Below, in pieces: positions 1-8,550 of a stretch of 64,000 bases of DNA. Location of the stretch: positions 304,178 through 368,177 of the forward strand of contig JAHJGO010000016.1 of the NCBI GenBank assembly GCA_018824405.1. Reading direction: 5' to 3'. The position numbers and the translations under genes are program-made. Numbering within the stretch: position 1 is the stretch's first letter; each line of letters begins with the position of its first letter. The notes under the pieces were generated by a model. It had not been told where the DNA came from and did no database searches. It saw nothing but the letters and a program-made list of their open reading frames with translations. This DNA comes from Gammaproteobacteria bacterium. GTDB lineage: Bacteria; Pseudomonadota; Gammaproteobacteria; Burkholderiales; Sulfuricellaceae.

Positions 1-822
1 GAAATTCCCTGCGTGTTTCCCAATGTGGATTACCCGGAAATCGCCCGGCCCGGATATTCGACGCTGTATTTCTCGCGCGGTGTCGCGCTGGAAGCCGAGG
101 TGCTGGCAAAACACCTGGCGGATAACCGGCAGGCCGGCCATTCAGGCCGGATCGTGCAGGTGTTCCGCGACCACGCTGCCGGGCGCATGCCGGCGCAGGC
201 CTTGCGTTTGGCCCTGCAGCGTCATGGGATCGAAGAGGTGTCAGACCATCCGGTGTCGGGCGAAACCCCTGTTTCGCCTGCATTCTGGTCGCGCCTGCTC
301 GACGAGGCCCGGCCCGGCGTGTTGGTCCTGTGGCTCGATGATGACGATATCGGCAATCTGCATGGCCAGGGCGAGATGCCGTCCGGCATGGAAAATATCT
401 ATATCTCCGGCAGCCTGATTGTGCGGCCCTGCCGGGTGCTGCTATTCGGCGACTGGCTGGAGCGGATGCGGCTGGTGTATCCGTTCGAGCTGACGGAGCG
501 GCGTCAGCAGCGCCTGTCGCGCGTGAAGCACTGGCTGGCAGCCAGAAAAATTGCGCCAGTGAACGAGCGCATCCAGTCCAGCACCTATTTCGCGGCCACG
601 ATTGCAGGCGATGCCCTGTCCCACATGGGAGATACGTTTTCGCGCGATTACTTTATCGAACGCGTGGAGCACATGACGGAACAGTCCCTGTCCTCGGCCA
701 TTTATCCTCGCCTCAGTCTCGGGCCGGGGCAGCGTTTTGCTTCCAGGGGCAGTTATGTGGCGAGATTTCCGGGGGAAGGGGAGTACATGCTGGTGCCGGT
801 GAGCGAGTGGATCGTGCCGTGA
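1..822 (+). CDS. Periplasmic binding-type (PBP1-like) protein, 3' part
   Basis: The reading frame is open from the first base of the window, so the true start lies upstream and only the last 273 codons are here. The visible part resembles the C-terminal lobe of type I periplasmic substrate-binding proteins: an alternating strand/helix pattern, a block reading NIYISGSLI, and a tail with SSTYFAATIAGDAL and RDYFIERVEHM that I associate with ABC-type amino-acid-binding-like proteins found beside c-type cytochromes in betaproteobacteria. No membrane segment is visible. A ligand cannot be named. The next gene starts 65 bases downstream on the same strand with its own ribosome binding site. The family assignment is from memory of similar C-termini and is moderate; a non-transport sensor role is equally possible. 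Confidence 0.55.
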   Translation, partial: EIPCVFPNVDYPEIARPGYSTLYFSRGVALEAEVLAKHLADNRQAGHSGRIVQVFRDHAAGRMPAQALRLALQRHGIEEVSDHPVSGETPVSPAFWSRLLDEARPGVLVLWLDDDDIGNLHGQGEMPSGMENIYISGSLIVRPCRVLLFGDWLERMRLVYPFELTERRQQRLSRVKHWLAARKIAPVNERIQSSTYFAATIAGDALSHMGDTFSRDYFIERVEHMTEQSLSSAIYPRLSLGPGQRFASRGSYVARFPGEGEYMLVPVSEWIVP

Positions 823-886
823 TTCTGTTTGCCATCAAAAACACATACCTTTTGTTCACCCGCTGCAACCGCAAAGGAGAAACGCC

Positions 887-1273
887 ATGAGAATCGCCAA
901 ACGAGATATACCCGTCAGAATCAATGCACCAGGAGCCGTAGCCCGGCAAAAGACGAATTTCGGTGATGCTAGCGGGTACGGCATGATCAGCGGGGAGTAC
1001 TTTTCTCTCGGCGCCGGTACGGATATTTCGCCACTGCTTCAGGGGCTGGAGGGCGATCTGTGCCAGTCTCCCCACTGGGGATATCTGTTGCATGGTGAAC
1101 TCACCATCACCTATGCAGACGGTACACATGAAAAAACGCACAGCGGTGACCTGTTCTACTGGCCCCCAGGTCACACGGTCAAGGTTGGGGCAGATGCCGA
1201 AGTTATCCTGTTCAGTCCGCAGCACGAGCACAGTGCGGTCATTGATCACATGCTTGCCAAGATGGCAGGCTGA
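887..1273 (+). CDS. Cupin-domain protein
   Basis: A 128-residue single-domain protein with a cupin 2-type beta barrel. Its core runs HWGYLLHGELTITYADG (about residues 65-81) and then GDLFYWPPGHTVKV (about 87-100), the usual two cupin motifs. Cupin motif 1 normally supplies two or three metal ligands, but here only His65 is clear and the first motif is poor in histidine, so metal binding is uncertain. No signal peptide is present, so it should be cytoplasmic. The ATG follows AAAGGAG at 7-base spacing. The neighbour downstream is a VOC-fold protein 62 bases on; the two small beta-rich proteins may form a stress or detoxification unit, but this is inference only. The substrate is unknown. Confidence 0.8.
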   Translation: MRIAKRDIPVRINAPGAVARQKTNFGDASGYGMISGEYFSLGAGTDISPLLQGLEGDLCQSPHWGYLLHGELTITYADGTHEKTHSGDLFYWPPGHTVKVGADAEVILFSPQHEHSAVIDHMLAKMAG

Positions 1274-1335
1274 AATGGCGGATTCGGTGATATCGCAACC
1301 AAGCAGATTCATTGCCATAAGGAAGGAGTGGAGTG

Positions 1336-1710
1336 ATGAAAAACAATCCCGTCGTCTGGTTTGAAATCTATGTGCAGGATATGGATCGTGCCAGGAAATT
1401 CTACGAAACCGTCTTACAACTCAAGCTGGAAAAGATGGACAGCCCGGAAGTGGAAATGTGGTCTTTTCCGGCGGAAATGGACCGATGGGGCGCTGGCGGG
1501 TCTCTTGTCAAAATGGATGGGGTTCCCTCCGGTGGTAACAGCGTCCTGATTTACTTTTCTTGTGAAGATTGTAAAGCGGGGGAAAGCCGAGCCGAAAATG
1601 CAGGTGGGCGCATCAAGCAAAAGAAGATGTCCATTGGCGAATACGGCTACATCTCGCTGGTTTTTGACACCGAAGGAAATATATTCGGCCTGCATCAATG
1701 CAATAAGTGA
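1336..1710 (+). CDS. VOC-family (glyoxalase/bleomycin-resistance fold) protein
   Basis: A 124-residue protein of the vicinal oxygen chelate superfamily. It begins with the typical beta-alpha start VWFEIYVQDMDRARKFYETV (residues 6-25), has GGSLVKMDG near residue 57, and closes with YISLVFDTEGNIFGLHQ, the signature second module of PhnB/YdcE-type VOC proteins. The metal-binding residues of true glyoxalase I are not obvious, so enzyme activity is unproven. I chose the ATG at 1336 rather than the GTG three bases earlier because GGAAGGAG lies seven bases before it. It follows the cupin gene on the same strand. It is convergent with the small exported protein at 1845-2132. Confidence 0.85.
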   Translation: MKNNPVVWFEIYVQDMDRARKFYETVLQLKLEKMDSPEVEMWSFPAEMDRWGAGGSLVKMDGVPSGGNSVLIYFSCEDCKAGESRAENAGGRIKQKKMSIGEYGYISLVFDTEGNIFGLHQCNK

Positions 1711-1844
1711 TGAGTGACACGCCGATTCAAGGGGAAACCCGTGGCCGTTTTCCTGCCCCCCGTTATCCGCACAAGTGATTATGAATGAGGATGATCGGGG
1801 GGCGCATGGAGAGAGTGAGGTCAGTAGTTTATTGACGCTTCACT

Positions 1845-2132
1845 TCAGCACTTTGCATCGAGGATAGTTGGGCCTTCCGCAGAGCAAAAATGAGCGCGCT
1901 GTGTGGTGGACTCCATTTTTACCTCACGCGGCTCGCCGTATGCGGCTTTGCCCTCACGTTCAGTGAGATTGCCGGCGCAATTGGGTTCGAAAGCAGTCGA
2001 CTCATTTGCGCAGAACGCAGATTGAGTCTGGGTCGGCATGCCTGAAGCCGTGGCGGCATATGCGCCGCTTGCAGCAATTGAGGTCAATCCGATAAACAAT
2101 GATGCCAAAGCCAGAAGTAACTTGTTTTTCAT
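1845..2132 (-). CDS. Small exported EGKAAYGEP-motif protein, copy 1
   Basis: A 95-residue protein of no family I recognise. Residues 1-26 form a Sec signal peptide (Lys-rich start, hydrophobic core LLLALASLFIGL, ending AYA-A), so the mature protein of about 69 residues is periplasmic or secreted. The mature part carries EGKAAYGEPREVK and ends with HFCSAEGPTILDAKC, with four cysteines in all. A clear paralog lies at 7711-7989: it shares the signal-peptide style, the EGKAAYGEP block and the FCS-x-EG block. AAGGAG precedes the ATG. An ECF-type promoter about 100 bases upstream is nearly identical to that of the paralog, so joint regulation is likely. Function is unknown; an envelope-stress or metal role is only a guess. 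Confidence 0.75.
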   Translation of the reverse strand: MKNKLLLALASLFIGLTSIAASGAYAATASGMPTQTQSAFCANESTAFEPNCAGNLTEREGKAAYGEPREVKMESTTQRAHFCSAEGPTILDAKC

Positions 2133-2232
2133 GATGTTCTCCTTACAAGCTGTTGAAAAACGGATAGTCGTACTCCGTCATATTCAGTCGCATTCAGCCA
2201 CCGAAAAACCTGAGTAATATTGTCAGGTAATC

Positions 2233-2261
2233 GTAAGATGCAGCAAATGGATGAAAGTTCC
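2233..2261 (-). promoter_or_regulatory. ECF-sigma-type promoter for EGKAAYGEP copy 1
   Basis: Reading the minus strand, GGAACTT (2261-2255) is followed after exactly 16 bases by TCTTAC (2238-2233). This matches the RpoE/ECF pattern GGAACTT-N16-TCTNA. The stretch after the -10 element reads ATTACCTGACAATAT and recurs at the paralogous gene (8072-8100). The gene start is about 100 bases downstream. Conservation between two otherwise diverged upstream regions is the main support. Confidence 0.65.
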
Positions 2262-2307
2262 GGGACGGGCTTGTCCGTTTAACATGAAACTCGCGTAGCG
2301 AGCTTGC

Positions 2308-2342
2308 ACCCCCTCTCCCGCTAGCGGGGGAGGGCAGGGGTG
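2308..2342. repeat. Intergenic GC-rich palindrome
   Basis: A stretch reading CCCCCTCTCCC-GCTAGC-GGGGGAGGG forms a strong hairpin around the CCCGCTAGCGGG core. It sits between the small exported protein and the lipoprotein gene. It resembles the C/G-rich hairpin repeats at 20447-20487 and 54706-54746 in composition but not in exact sequence. It may terminate the lipoprotein transcript coming from the right. Confidence 0.45.
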
Positions 2343-2397
2343 GAGGAAAAAGTCATGACGCGCTTCATGGTCTGGGGTGGGATATTTGCCATGCTCC

Positions 2398-3216
2398 TTA
2401 GTCCCTGGTGGCCAGAAGCACGGTTGCAGCGTGCTCTGCGCCTTGATAGGCCGTATGAAATTCCTGCCGGGCCTTGAGGGCATGGATCAGCTGTTGCAGG
2501 CCTTTTTTCCCTGCCGCGGCATACCAGCGCGCGACTTCCTGCCTGGCCGTGCCATAGGATAGCTGCATGTTGACGCCGTTAACGCCGGTGACGCGGTTCC
2601 AGTCGGCCATGCTGGCCAGTTCGCTGAGCTGCGGCGAGCCGTCCCCTTTGCGGCAGGCCTCTTCCCACGCCTCGTCCGAAAACTCGTGGGCCATGCTGAC
2701 CATGACTGCCATGCCCTCGTCAAACCATTGGGGCACCTTGTCGAGAATGTCTGGCATGTCACCCAGCCGCGCCGCCAGTTCGACATGCGAAAGTTCGTGG
2801 CTGATGATGGCGGCTCGCCAGCCGCGTGGGGAAATCAGGATGGTATTGCCGCGGGTATAACCGAGTCCGACTCCGCCGAACTTGCGGTAGCACGCCATGC
2901 TGGAGCAGAACAGGATGTCCGGCCTGGAAAGCAGTTCGCCGTAAAAATAATCGACTCTGACTCTGGCTTTATCCACCAGATTGAGTAAATCAGAAACATA
3001 TTCCGGGCCGACTTCCCGGTCGACGAAAATATGCGGCGCGATTTTCACCAGGCCATCTTCCACCGGTTGCAATACACGGGGACTGGCGATTCTGTCATGC
3101 AGGTGGTCGAGACGGTTCTGTGCCTTCACGGTGCGCGCCGGCCCCACTCCACCGCAACCGGGCAGCAGAATGATGGTCACCAGAGCGGCTACCAGGATGG
3201 GAGTCAACTTTGCCAC
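2398..3216 (-). CDS. Lipoprotein with HExxH zinc-peptidase-like domain
   Basis: A 272-residue predicted lipoprotein. From the GTG at 3216 the N-terminus is a signal peptide ending in the lipobox LLPGC. A TTG 18 bases earlier is also in frame, but GAGG lies nine bases before the GTG. The body contains IISHELSHVELAARL, an HExxH zinc-binding motif, followed about 20 residues later by QWFDEGMAVMVS, whose glutamate could be the third ligand of a gluzincin. This is the arrangement of peptidase MA-like envelope proteins. The C-terminal part is helical. It is probably anchored in the outer or inner membrane facing the periplasm. It is followed by the EGKAAYGEP gene in the same orientation. The substrate is unknown; the zinc-protease inference rests on the motif spacing. 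Confidence 0.7.
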   Translation of the reverse strand: MAKLTPILVAALVTIILLPGCGGVGPARTVKAQNRLDHLHDRIASPRVLQPVEDGLVKIAPHIFVDREVGPEYVSDLLNLVDKARVRVDYFYGELLSRPDILFCSSMACYRKFGGVGLGYTRGNTILISPRGWRAAIISHELSHVELAARLGDMPDILDKVPQWFDEGMAVMVSMAHEFSDEAWEEACRKGDGSPQLSELASMADWNRVTGVNGVNMQLSYGTARQEVARWYAAAGKKGLQQLIHALKARQEFHTAYQGAEHAATVLLATRD

Positions 3217-3373
3217 TAGTCTGATCCTCGCCAAAAAATCCGAAATGGGATAAGTGTCGAAAAAACACCCATTGAACGCTGTTCGAGAAGCGCCAATAGA
3301 GTACAGATTTATAAATCCTGAGTTGACCTATGTCAACATCTGTTTGGCCATGTTGATGTTCTGCATGTTCAGA

Positions 3374-4414
3374 TTACAGCTGGAGCGGGCGCCAGTAGCC
3401 CGTCAGTTCCAGATAGCCGCGGCCGATTTCCTGCCCGGCTTCCATGGCGCGCACTGCCCCCTCCCAGTAAATCGTTCCGGTCGTGGCGCGGGCATCGTTT
3501 TCCTGGTCGTCCATCATGGGTTCCAGCTCGAATTCGAGAGTCCCGGCGTTGATGCGCCAGGCGACAGGGTAGCGTGTTCCGTTGCGCGGCGAGCGCCAGT
3601 GGCGCAGGGGCGTGAAGCGGATGTCCACGGGTTTGAACCAGGTCAGGGTTCCATCCGGCTTTCGATAAGTTCCTCCGGCCCAGCGCACGCTGCCGTTCCT
3701 GGCACGAATGCGGAACAGCATCAGGGCGCCGCCGTCGGCAAGATTGAGACCGGTCCAGTCCCAGCCGACTGCGTCCTGTTCCAGATAGCTGTCGGACCAT
3801 TCGTGGTCCAGCCAGGCCGTGCCCGTGACGGAAAATGAATTGTCTTGATGCGTGAGAGTGCCGCTGGCTGCAAGCTGGGGCAGGCTGTAGTAATGGCTGC
3901 TGGCATCCGCTCCGGCGCCCTTGCGGCTAAGGCCGCCGGGCCCGTGGAGCAGGGGCGTCTGTGCGGGTTTGAAGTCGAGCGCGAGACGGAAGTCCCGCGC
4001 CGGGAGCGAAAGGGTATAGCCATCCCCGGACTGGCGCAGTGACCAGTTGTCGATCCAGACGTCGGTCTTCCCTTCCAGAGCCTCGGCCAGGCCGAAACCG
4101 GCGCGCGCCGCACGCTGATCTCCCAATAGTCGCCCGATGGAAGGGTCGCTGATGGCGGCATGCGCCAGGATGATCTGGTGCGGGGCGAAGCGGCTGGGAT
4201 TTTCAGCGCTTTCCTCATTGCGGCTGCGAAAAAAGGTAATCTGAAAGCCAAAATTCCTGCCGTCTTCCGCATGCAGCCAGCCGGTGACATACCACCATTC
4301 GGTGCGCAGATCCGGATGGCTGCCGGCATCGTGGGGCAGGACGATCTCCGCCTGAACGAATGTGCGGGGCCAGAGCATGGCCAATATCACCAGCCATGAC
4401 AGGGCGCGGCGCAT
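3374..4414 (-). CDS. AttH/CrtC-like lipocalin-domain exported protein
   Basis: A 346-residue protein with a cleavable signal peptide (about residues 1-22, ending VQA) followed by two lipocalin-like halves. The hallmark TEWWYVTGWLHAEDGRNFGF near residue 36 is typical of the carotenoid 1,2-hydratase/AttH family, as are AWLDHEWSDS and WDWTGLNL near residues 200-215. AttH proteins accompany FtsX-type ABC transporters (AttEFGH) and are called secreted hydrolases in annotations, with no settled reaction. The start is fixed by TGATG: this ATG overlaps the stop codon of the permease gene by one base, so translation is coupled. No carotenoid genes are nearby, so a hydratase role in carotenoid synthesis is unlikely. 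Confidence 0.85.
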   Translation of the reverse strand: MRRALSWLVILAMLWPRTFVQAEIVLPHDAGSHPDLRTEWWYVTGWLHAEDGRNFGFQITFFRSRNEESAENPSRFAPHQIILAHAAISDPSIGRLLGDQRAARAGFGLAEALEGKTDVWIDNWSLRQSGDGYTLSLPARDFRLALDFKPAQTPLLHGPGGLSRKGAGADASSHYYSLPQLAASGTLTHQDNSFSVTGTAWLDHEWSDSYLEQDAVGWDWTGLNLADGGALMLFRIRARNGSVRWAGGTYRKPDGTLTWFKPVDIRFTPLRHWRSPRNGTRYPVAWRINAGTLEFELEPMMDDQENDARATTGTIYWEGAVRAMEAGQEIGRGYLELTGYWRPLQL

Positions 4415-6930
4415 CACCAGTCCTCGCGTACCGCATGCACCGGGTCGCAGCTCATGGCATGGCGGCCGGCAAGCACGGCGGTAAAAGAGGCTGCGAGAAT
4501 GAGCGACGCAGAAAGCCCGAACAGCAGTTGCCAGGGGGGATAAAGTTCCATGCTCCAGTGGAAGGATTGACGGTTGACCACGAGAATCAGAATGAGTGCA
4601 ATCAGCCATCCCAGCAGCAATCCCACCAGCGCGCCCAGCGTGCTGATCATGGCGCCTTCCAGGCCGAACATGGCGCCGATCTGGCGGCGCGACATGCCGA
4701 TGTGGCGCAGCATGCCGAACTCGTTGCGCCGCGCCAGTGCCTCAGAGCCGAAGCTGCTGCTGACGCCGAGCAGGCCGATCAGCACCGCGACGGCTTCCAG
4801 AATGTAGGTGACCGCGAAGCTGCGGTCGAATATCTCCAGGCTGATGGCGCGGATTTTGCCGGGCTGGGCGATATCCAGCCACGCCCCGTTTGGGATGCGC
4901 TCGCGCAGCAGGGCTGTCACGGCATCGGCGGAAATGCCGCTTTCAAGCCACAGGGCGGCTGAATCGGCGCGCCAGTCTGCCGTGAGCTGAATATACAGCG
5001 CCCGGTCGATGGCGATGGCGCCGGACTGCCTGGCATAGTCGCGCCAGATTCCGGCGACCGTGAATTCAACCTGCGCGCCGCCAATGGGGAGTTCGATGCG
5101 CTGCCCGGTGCGGTAGCCATAGAGGTCGGCAACCGCCTCGGATATCCAGGCCGGCGGCGGATCGCCCGATACCCTGGCCGCGCCGGTTTCAGTGAGGGGC
5201 AGAATTTCGCTGATTGTGCGTCCCATGAGGGGACGGGCAATCAGGGTCACGGGGGCGGCGCCGGGGCGCAGCAACAGGTCGCTGCTGCGCAGGAAATCTG
5301 CCTGCCGGATGCCCGGCGTCTGACGGATCAGGGTTTGCGTTTCCGGGTTGATGAACGCGGTTTCCACGCGCTGTGCAGCGCGCAGATACAGGTCGGCCGG
5401 CAGGATTTCCTCCAGCCAGTGCTCCACCGAGTGGCGGAACGATCCCACCATGATGGCCATTGCCACCATCAGGCTGAAACTCACCACGATGGCGCCCATG
5501 CTGATGGCGGCACGCCCAGGCGCACCGTGCAGTTGCGCTCGGGCGATCTGGAGCGGCACGGAACGGAAAGCGGGTAGCCAGCCAAAACTTCTGGCCGCAA
5601 GCGCTGGCATCAGCAGCACGGTGCCCAGCAACATCAGGGCGATGGAGAGATAGCCGAACAGCGGCAATCCGGCGACCGGCGGCAAGGGTGTCAATGCTGC
5701 TCCCAGGACGAGTAGCGCCAGACCGGGCCAGGTGATCCCGGCCCTTGCAAGTGCGCGTTCCCGGTCGCCCGGCTTGAGTGCCTGGGCCGGCGGCGTGCGG
5801 GCGCTTTCGATTGCCGGCGCCAAGGCGCCAAGCATGGCGGCACAGATGCCGAGCGCAAAAAATACCGCCAGGCTGCCGGGAGCGGCGATGGTTGCCTGAG
5901 CCACATTGTGGAAATAACCCCCGCCCAGATCAGCGCCAAAATGACGCAGGCCATGGAATGCGACAAGATAGCCCAGGACGATGCCCAGCGCTGCCCCAAC
6001 CGCGCCAATCGCGGCACCCTGTGCCAGCAGCAGCCAGGACAGGGTGCTACGCGTGACGCCCAGCACTCGCAGCAGCGCAATCTGCGCGCGACGCCGCAGA
6101 ACCGTCATGGCCTGGGTGGTGAAGACCAGGAACGCGCCGGTAAACAGGGCGACCATGGCCAGCACGTTGAGGTTGACCCGGTAGGCGCGTGACAGACTGG
6201 CTGCACGTTCCCCGGCGGCAGCGGGCTTGATGGCCTCGACGCCGGGCGGCAGGCTCGCTGCCAGCTTGCGGCGGAATGTGTCGACAGGCACGCCGTTCCC
6301 GAGGCGCAGATCCACCCGGCTGATACGCCCCAGAGACAGAAAGCGCCATTGGGCCGCTCCGATGTCCATCACGCCCAGGCGCTGCCGGTAGCTCTCCTGA
6401 GGCAGGATGCCAGCCAGGCGCAACTGCACCGGCGCAAGGCCGGCCTGAAGGGTGAGGTTGTCACCCGGCCTGACTCCCAGCCATTGGGCCGCAGAGGCGC
6501 TGAGGAAAACGGCTTGCGGGTCGAGCATCGACGCGGCGGCGGGATTCCCATCGCCATTTTCAATGGCCAGAGGCAGCAGACGGGAAGCGCGGAATATATC
6601 CACGCCCAGCAACCGGAGTGTTTCGCTGCGGCCCGGCAGCTTCGCCTCGACCTCCAGCACCGGGCTGGCAAGCGCCACTTCCGGCATGTTTGCCAGATAT
6701 GGATAGATGGCTTCGTTCATGCCGGTGGCGGGCCCCTGGACGGTCAGGTCGGCCTGCCCCGACACGTTGCGCACGGCCTGGGAGAATTCGCCCACTGCGG
6801 CCCGGTTGACGAGATGAATGGACACGCCCAGGGCAACGCCCAGCGCGATCCCCAGCAGGCTCATGAAGATGCGTCCGGGGTGATCGCCGACAGGGCCCGT
6901 GACGGCCTTCATGATTGCCAGCCGGTTCAT
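4414..6930 (-). CDS. FtsX-like ABC transporter permease (AttF/AttG-like, fused)
   Basis: An 838-residue permease of the MacB/FtsX superfamily with two FtsX modules in one chain. A helix at about residues 22-42 precedes a large periplasmic MacB_PCD-type domain. A block of helices then follows around 250-375 and another at 400-450, then a second periplasmic domain and three C-terminal helices near 690-830 (for example GALVGLLLGWLIALILILVV). This length and layout match the fused permease of AttEFGH/LolCE-like exporters. It overlaps the ATPase gene by four bases (ATGA) and the AttH gene by one base, so the three form one translationally coupled operon. The cargo is not known; export of a lipophilic envelope compound together with AttH is a reasonable inference. 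Confidence 0.9.
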   Translation of the reverse strand: MNRLAIMKAVTGPVGDHPGRIFMSLLGIALGVALGVSIHLVNRAAVGEFSQAVRNVSGQADLTVQGPATGMNEAIYPYLANMPEVALASPVLEVEAKLPGRSETLRLLGVDIFRASRLLPLAIENGDGNPAAASMLDPQAVFLSASAAQWLGVRPGDNLTLQAGLAPVQLRLAGILPQESYRQRLGVMDIGAAQWRFLSLGRISRVDLRLGNGVPVDTFRRKLAASLPPGVEAIKPAAAGERAASLSRAYRVNLNVLAMVALFTGAFLVFTTQAMTVLRRRAQIALLRVLGVTRSTLSWLLLAQGAAIGAVGAALGIVLGYLVAFHGLRHFGADLGGGYFHNVAQATIAAPGSLAVFFALGICAAMLGALAPAIESARTPPAQALKPGDRERALARAGITWPGLALLVLGAALTPLPPVAGLPLFGYLSIALMLLGTVLLMPALAARSFGWLPAFRSVPLQIARAQLHGAPGRAAISMGAIVVSFSLMVAMAIMVGSFRHSVEHWLEEILPADLYLRAAQRVETAFINPETQTLIRQTPGIRQADFLRSSDLLLRPGAAPVTLIARPLMGRTISEILPLTETGAARVSGDPPPAWISEAVADLYGYRTGQRIELPIGGAQVEFTVAGIWRDYARQSGAIAIDRALYIQLTADWRADSAALWLESGISADAVTALLRERIPNGAWLDIAQPGKIRAISLEIFDRSFAVTYILEAVAVLIGLLGVSSSFGSEALARRNEFGMLRHIGMSRRQIGAMFGLEGAMISTLGALVGLLLGWLIALILILVVNRQSFHWSMELYPPWQLLFGLSASLILAASFTAVLAGRHAMSCDPVHAVREDW

Positions 6931-7601
6931 GCCGCATCCCTGGGGAAAAGCCCTTCCGGATTCAGCACGTAGATGCGGTCAGTCGTGGCGGCAGCAGCAG
7001 GGGAGTGGGTAACCAGAATGCCCGCCGCGTTGCCTTGCCTGACCTGATCCCGCAGCAAGGCCTGGACATGGGAGGCACTGACCGGGTCCAGATTGCCGGT
7101 GGGTTCGTCCGCCAGAATCAATTGCGGGCGGTGGGCCAGAGCGCGGGCAATGGCCACGCGCTGCATTTCACCTCCGGAAAGTTCGCGCACAGGGCTACCG
7201 CCTCGTCCCGCTAGCCCGATCGATGCCAGCAGGGAGGAAACACGCTCGCTCGCATCTCTCTCCGATACGTCGTTAAGGGCAAGCGGCAAGGCAATGTTCT
7301 GGGATACGGTGAGGTAGGGCAGGAGGTGAAAGGCCTGGAATACGAAGCCCATTTTCTGCCTCCGCAGCCGGGTGAGGCGGTTATCGTCCAGCCCGACAAG
7401 CTCGCAGCCGTCGAGCCGGATCGAGCCATGGTCCGGCATTTCCAGACCGGCGATGAGGTTGAGCAGGGTAGATTTTCCGATGCCGGATTCGCCCATGATG
7501 GCGATGTATTCGCCGCGCGCCACCTCCAGCGAAACATCGTGCAGCACCTCCCGGCTTTCGGGGCAAAGAAACGATTTGCCGAGATTGCGGATACTGAGCA
7601 T
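6927..7601 (-). CDS. ABC transporter ATP-binding protein (LolD/AttE-like)
   Basis: A 224-residue ATPase. It has Walker A GESGIGKS near residue 41, a Q-loop ([14 protein letters not shown]), the signature [16 protein letters not shown], Walker [13 protein letters not shown] and an H-loop histidine in LVTHS. The LolD/MacB-type GNLD after Walker B and the short length fit the energising subunit for the FtsX-like permease downstream, which it overlaps by four bases. I prefer the ATG at 7601, five codons inside a TTG-initiated frame, because GAAGG lies eight bases before it. It is cytoplasmic and membrane-associated through the permease. It is the first gene of the AttEFGH-like operon; no clear promoter was identified. 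Confidence 0.92.
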   Translation of the reverse strand: MLSIRNLGKSFLCPESREVLHDVSLEVARGEYIAIMGESGIGKSTLLNLIAGLEMPDHGSIRLDGCELVGLDDNRLTRLRRQKMGFVFQAFHLLPYLTVSQNIALPLALNDVSERDASERVSSLLASIGLAGRGGSPVRELSGGEMQRVAIARALAHRPQLILADEPTGNLDPVSASHVQALLRDQVRQGNAAGILVTHSPAAAATTDRIYVLNPEGLFPRDAA

Positions 7602-7710
7602 GGCGATGGCCTTCAATCTTCAGATATTACCGGGCCCCGGACGTTCTGGTTACTGGCCCCGGCCTTGCATCCCCGTTGCAGGGGGTGGAGGCCGGCTATT
7701 TGCATCGATC

Positions 7711-7989
7711 TTAGTAGTTTGGCTCGAAAGCATTCGCGCCCTCAGTTGAGCAGAACTGAGAGCGAGCCCTGGCAGGAGCGGCTCTTTCCTCCAGCGCTTC
7801 ACCGTAAGCGGCTTTTCCCTCCAGGGGTTCACCATAGGCTGCTTTTCCTTCAAATTCCGGGGCATTGCGGACACAGGTCGGATCGAAATCGTCCCACCAC
7901 TCTCCCGGTGCGGCATAGACGTTACCTGCCGTAAACGTTGCCAATCCGACAAGCAATGAAGTTAAAGCCAGGAATGATTTGCTTTTCAT
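7711..7989 (-). CDS. Small exported EGKAAYGEP-motif protein, copy 2
   Basis: A 92-residue protein with a signal peptide (residues 1-26, ending VYA-A). The mature part contains the unit EGKAAYGEPLEGKAAYGEAL, so the motif is duplicated in tandem within this copy. It then has RSQFCSTEG and ends at AFEPNY. The paralog at 1845-2132 shares the EGKAAYGEP and FCS-x-EG blocks and an AFEPN motif. AGGAGA precedes the ATG. The gene is on the same strand as the ABC operon that follows 110 bases downstream, so read-through is possible. The family and function are unknown to me. Shared promoter sequence and internal repeats suggest a rapidly evolving envelope protein induced by an ECF sigma factor. Confidence 0.75.
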   Translation of the reverse strand: MKSKSFLALTSLLVGLATFTAGNVYAAPGEWWDDFDPTCVRNAPEFEGKAAYGEPLEGKAAYGEALEERAAPARARSQFCSTEGANAFEPNY

Positions 7990-8071
7990 GATGCTCTCCT
8001 CTCGACTGAAACTTGGTGGAAACTTTTTTCCGTTAAATCGATTTATGCTTGACTATATTTGTCAGGTATAG

Positions 8072-8100
8072 GTGAGATTCCGCAACCGGGTACAAGTTCC
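8072..8100 (-). promoter_or_regulatory. ECF-sigma-type promoter for EGKAAYGEP copy 2
   Basis: On the minus strand GGAACTT (8100-8094) is separated by exactly 16 bases from TCTCAC (8077-8072). The downstream stretch TATACCTGACAAATAT aligns with ATTACCTGACAATAT at the other copy. Spacing, both hexamers and the probable start region are conserved between the two loci while the spacer is not, which is what a shared sigma factor would preserve. Confidence 0.65.
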
Positions 8101-8250
8101 GGGATGGGATTGGCTAATTTCCTTGAATCCACTCCCGAAAAAGCAGATGTGCATTCAAATGCCACGCCCTGCCCGATTGATGGGTCCCATGTCAGTGGGG
8201 AGGCGTGAATCCGGTCTGCTCTCCATTTCGGGAGGCAGACCGGGGCCGGA

Positions 8251-8550
8251 TCAGCGAGCCGAGAAGGTCATGCAGTTGGCCTCATTCTTGATCATTCCGA
8301 CCTTGACGCTATCCGCCATGCACTCCAGGTCATCATTGTGCTTGCAGCCCATGATCTTGCAGGCGCCGATGCCGGCACTCTGTTGCGCATTCCGGGTGTG
8401 GCGCGGACCCTGGAGGAAAGTGTCGCAGCCGGGATGAACGCCATCGCCGACGGTAATGGCACGGGCGTGGCAATTGCTGCCGACGTTGTAGGAACAGGTG
8501 TTGACCATGCACTCGGTGATGACCGGCATTTCAATCATGATTTTTTTCAT
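8251..8550 (-). CDS. DUF1540-type cysteine-rich protein
   Basis: A 99-residue protein with two copies of a small cysteine module. The first, about residues 9-45, reads ITECMVNTCSYNVGSNCHAR and then GCDTF. The second, about residues 60-96, reads IGACKIMGCKHNDDLECMAD and then NCMTF. This C-x4-C-x6-C...C pattern is that of DUF1540, a metal-binding-like module. There is no signal peptide. I start at the ATG at 8550, with AGGA eight bases upstream; an upstream in-frame extension has no such support and poor family fit. It lies alone between the EGKAAYGEP gene and the signalling operon. Zinc or iron-sulfur binding is inferred from the eight regularly spaced cysteines. Confidence 0.8.
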   Translation of the reverse strand: MKKIMIEMPVITECMVNTCSYNVGSNCHARAITVGDGVHPGCDTFLQGPRHTRNAQQSAGIGACKIMGCKHNDDLECMADSVKVGMIKNEANCMTFSAR

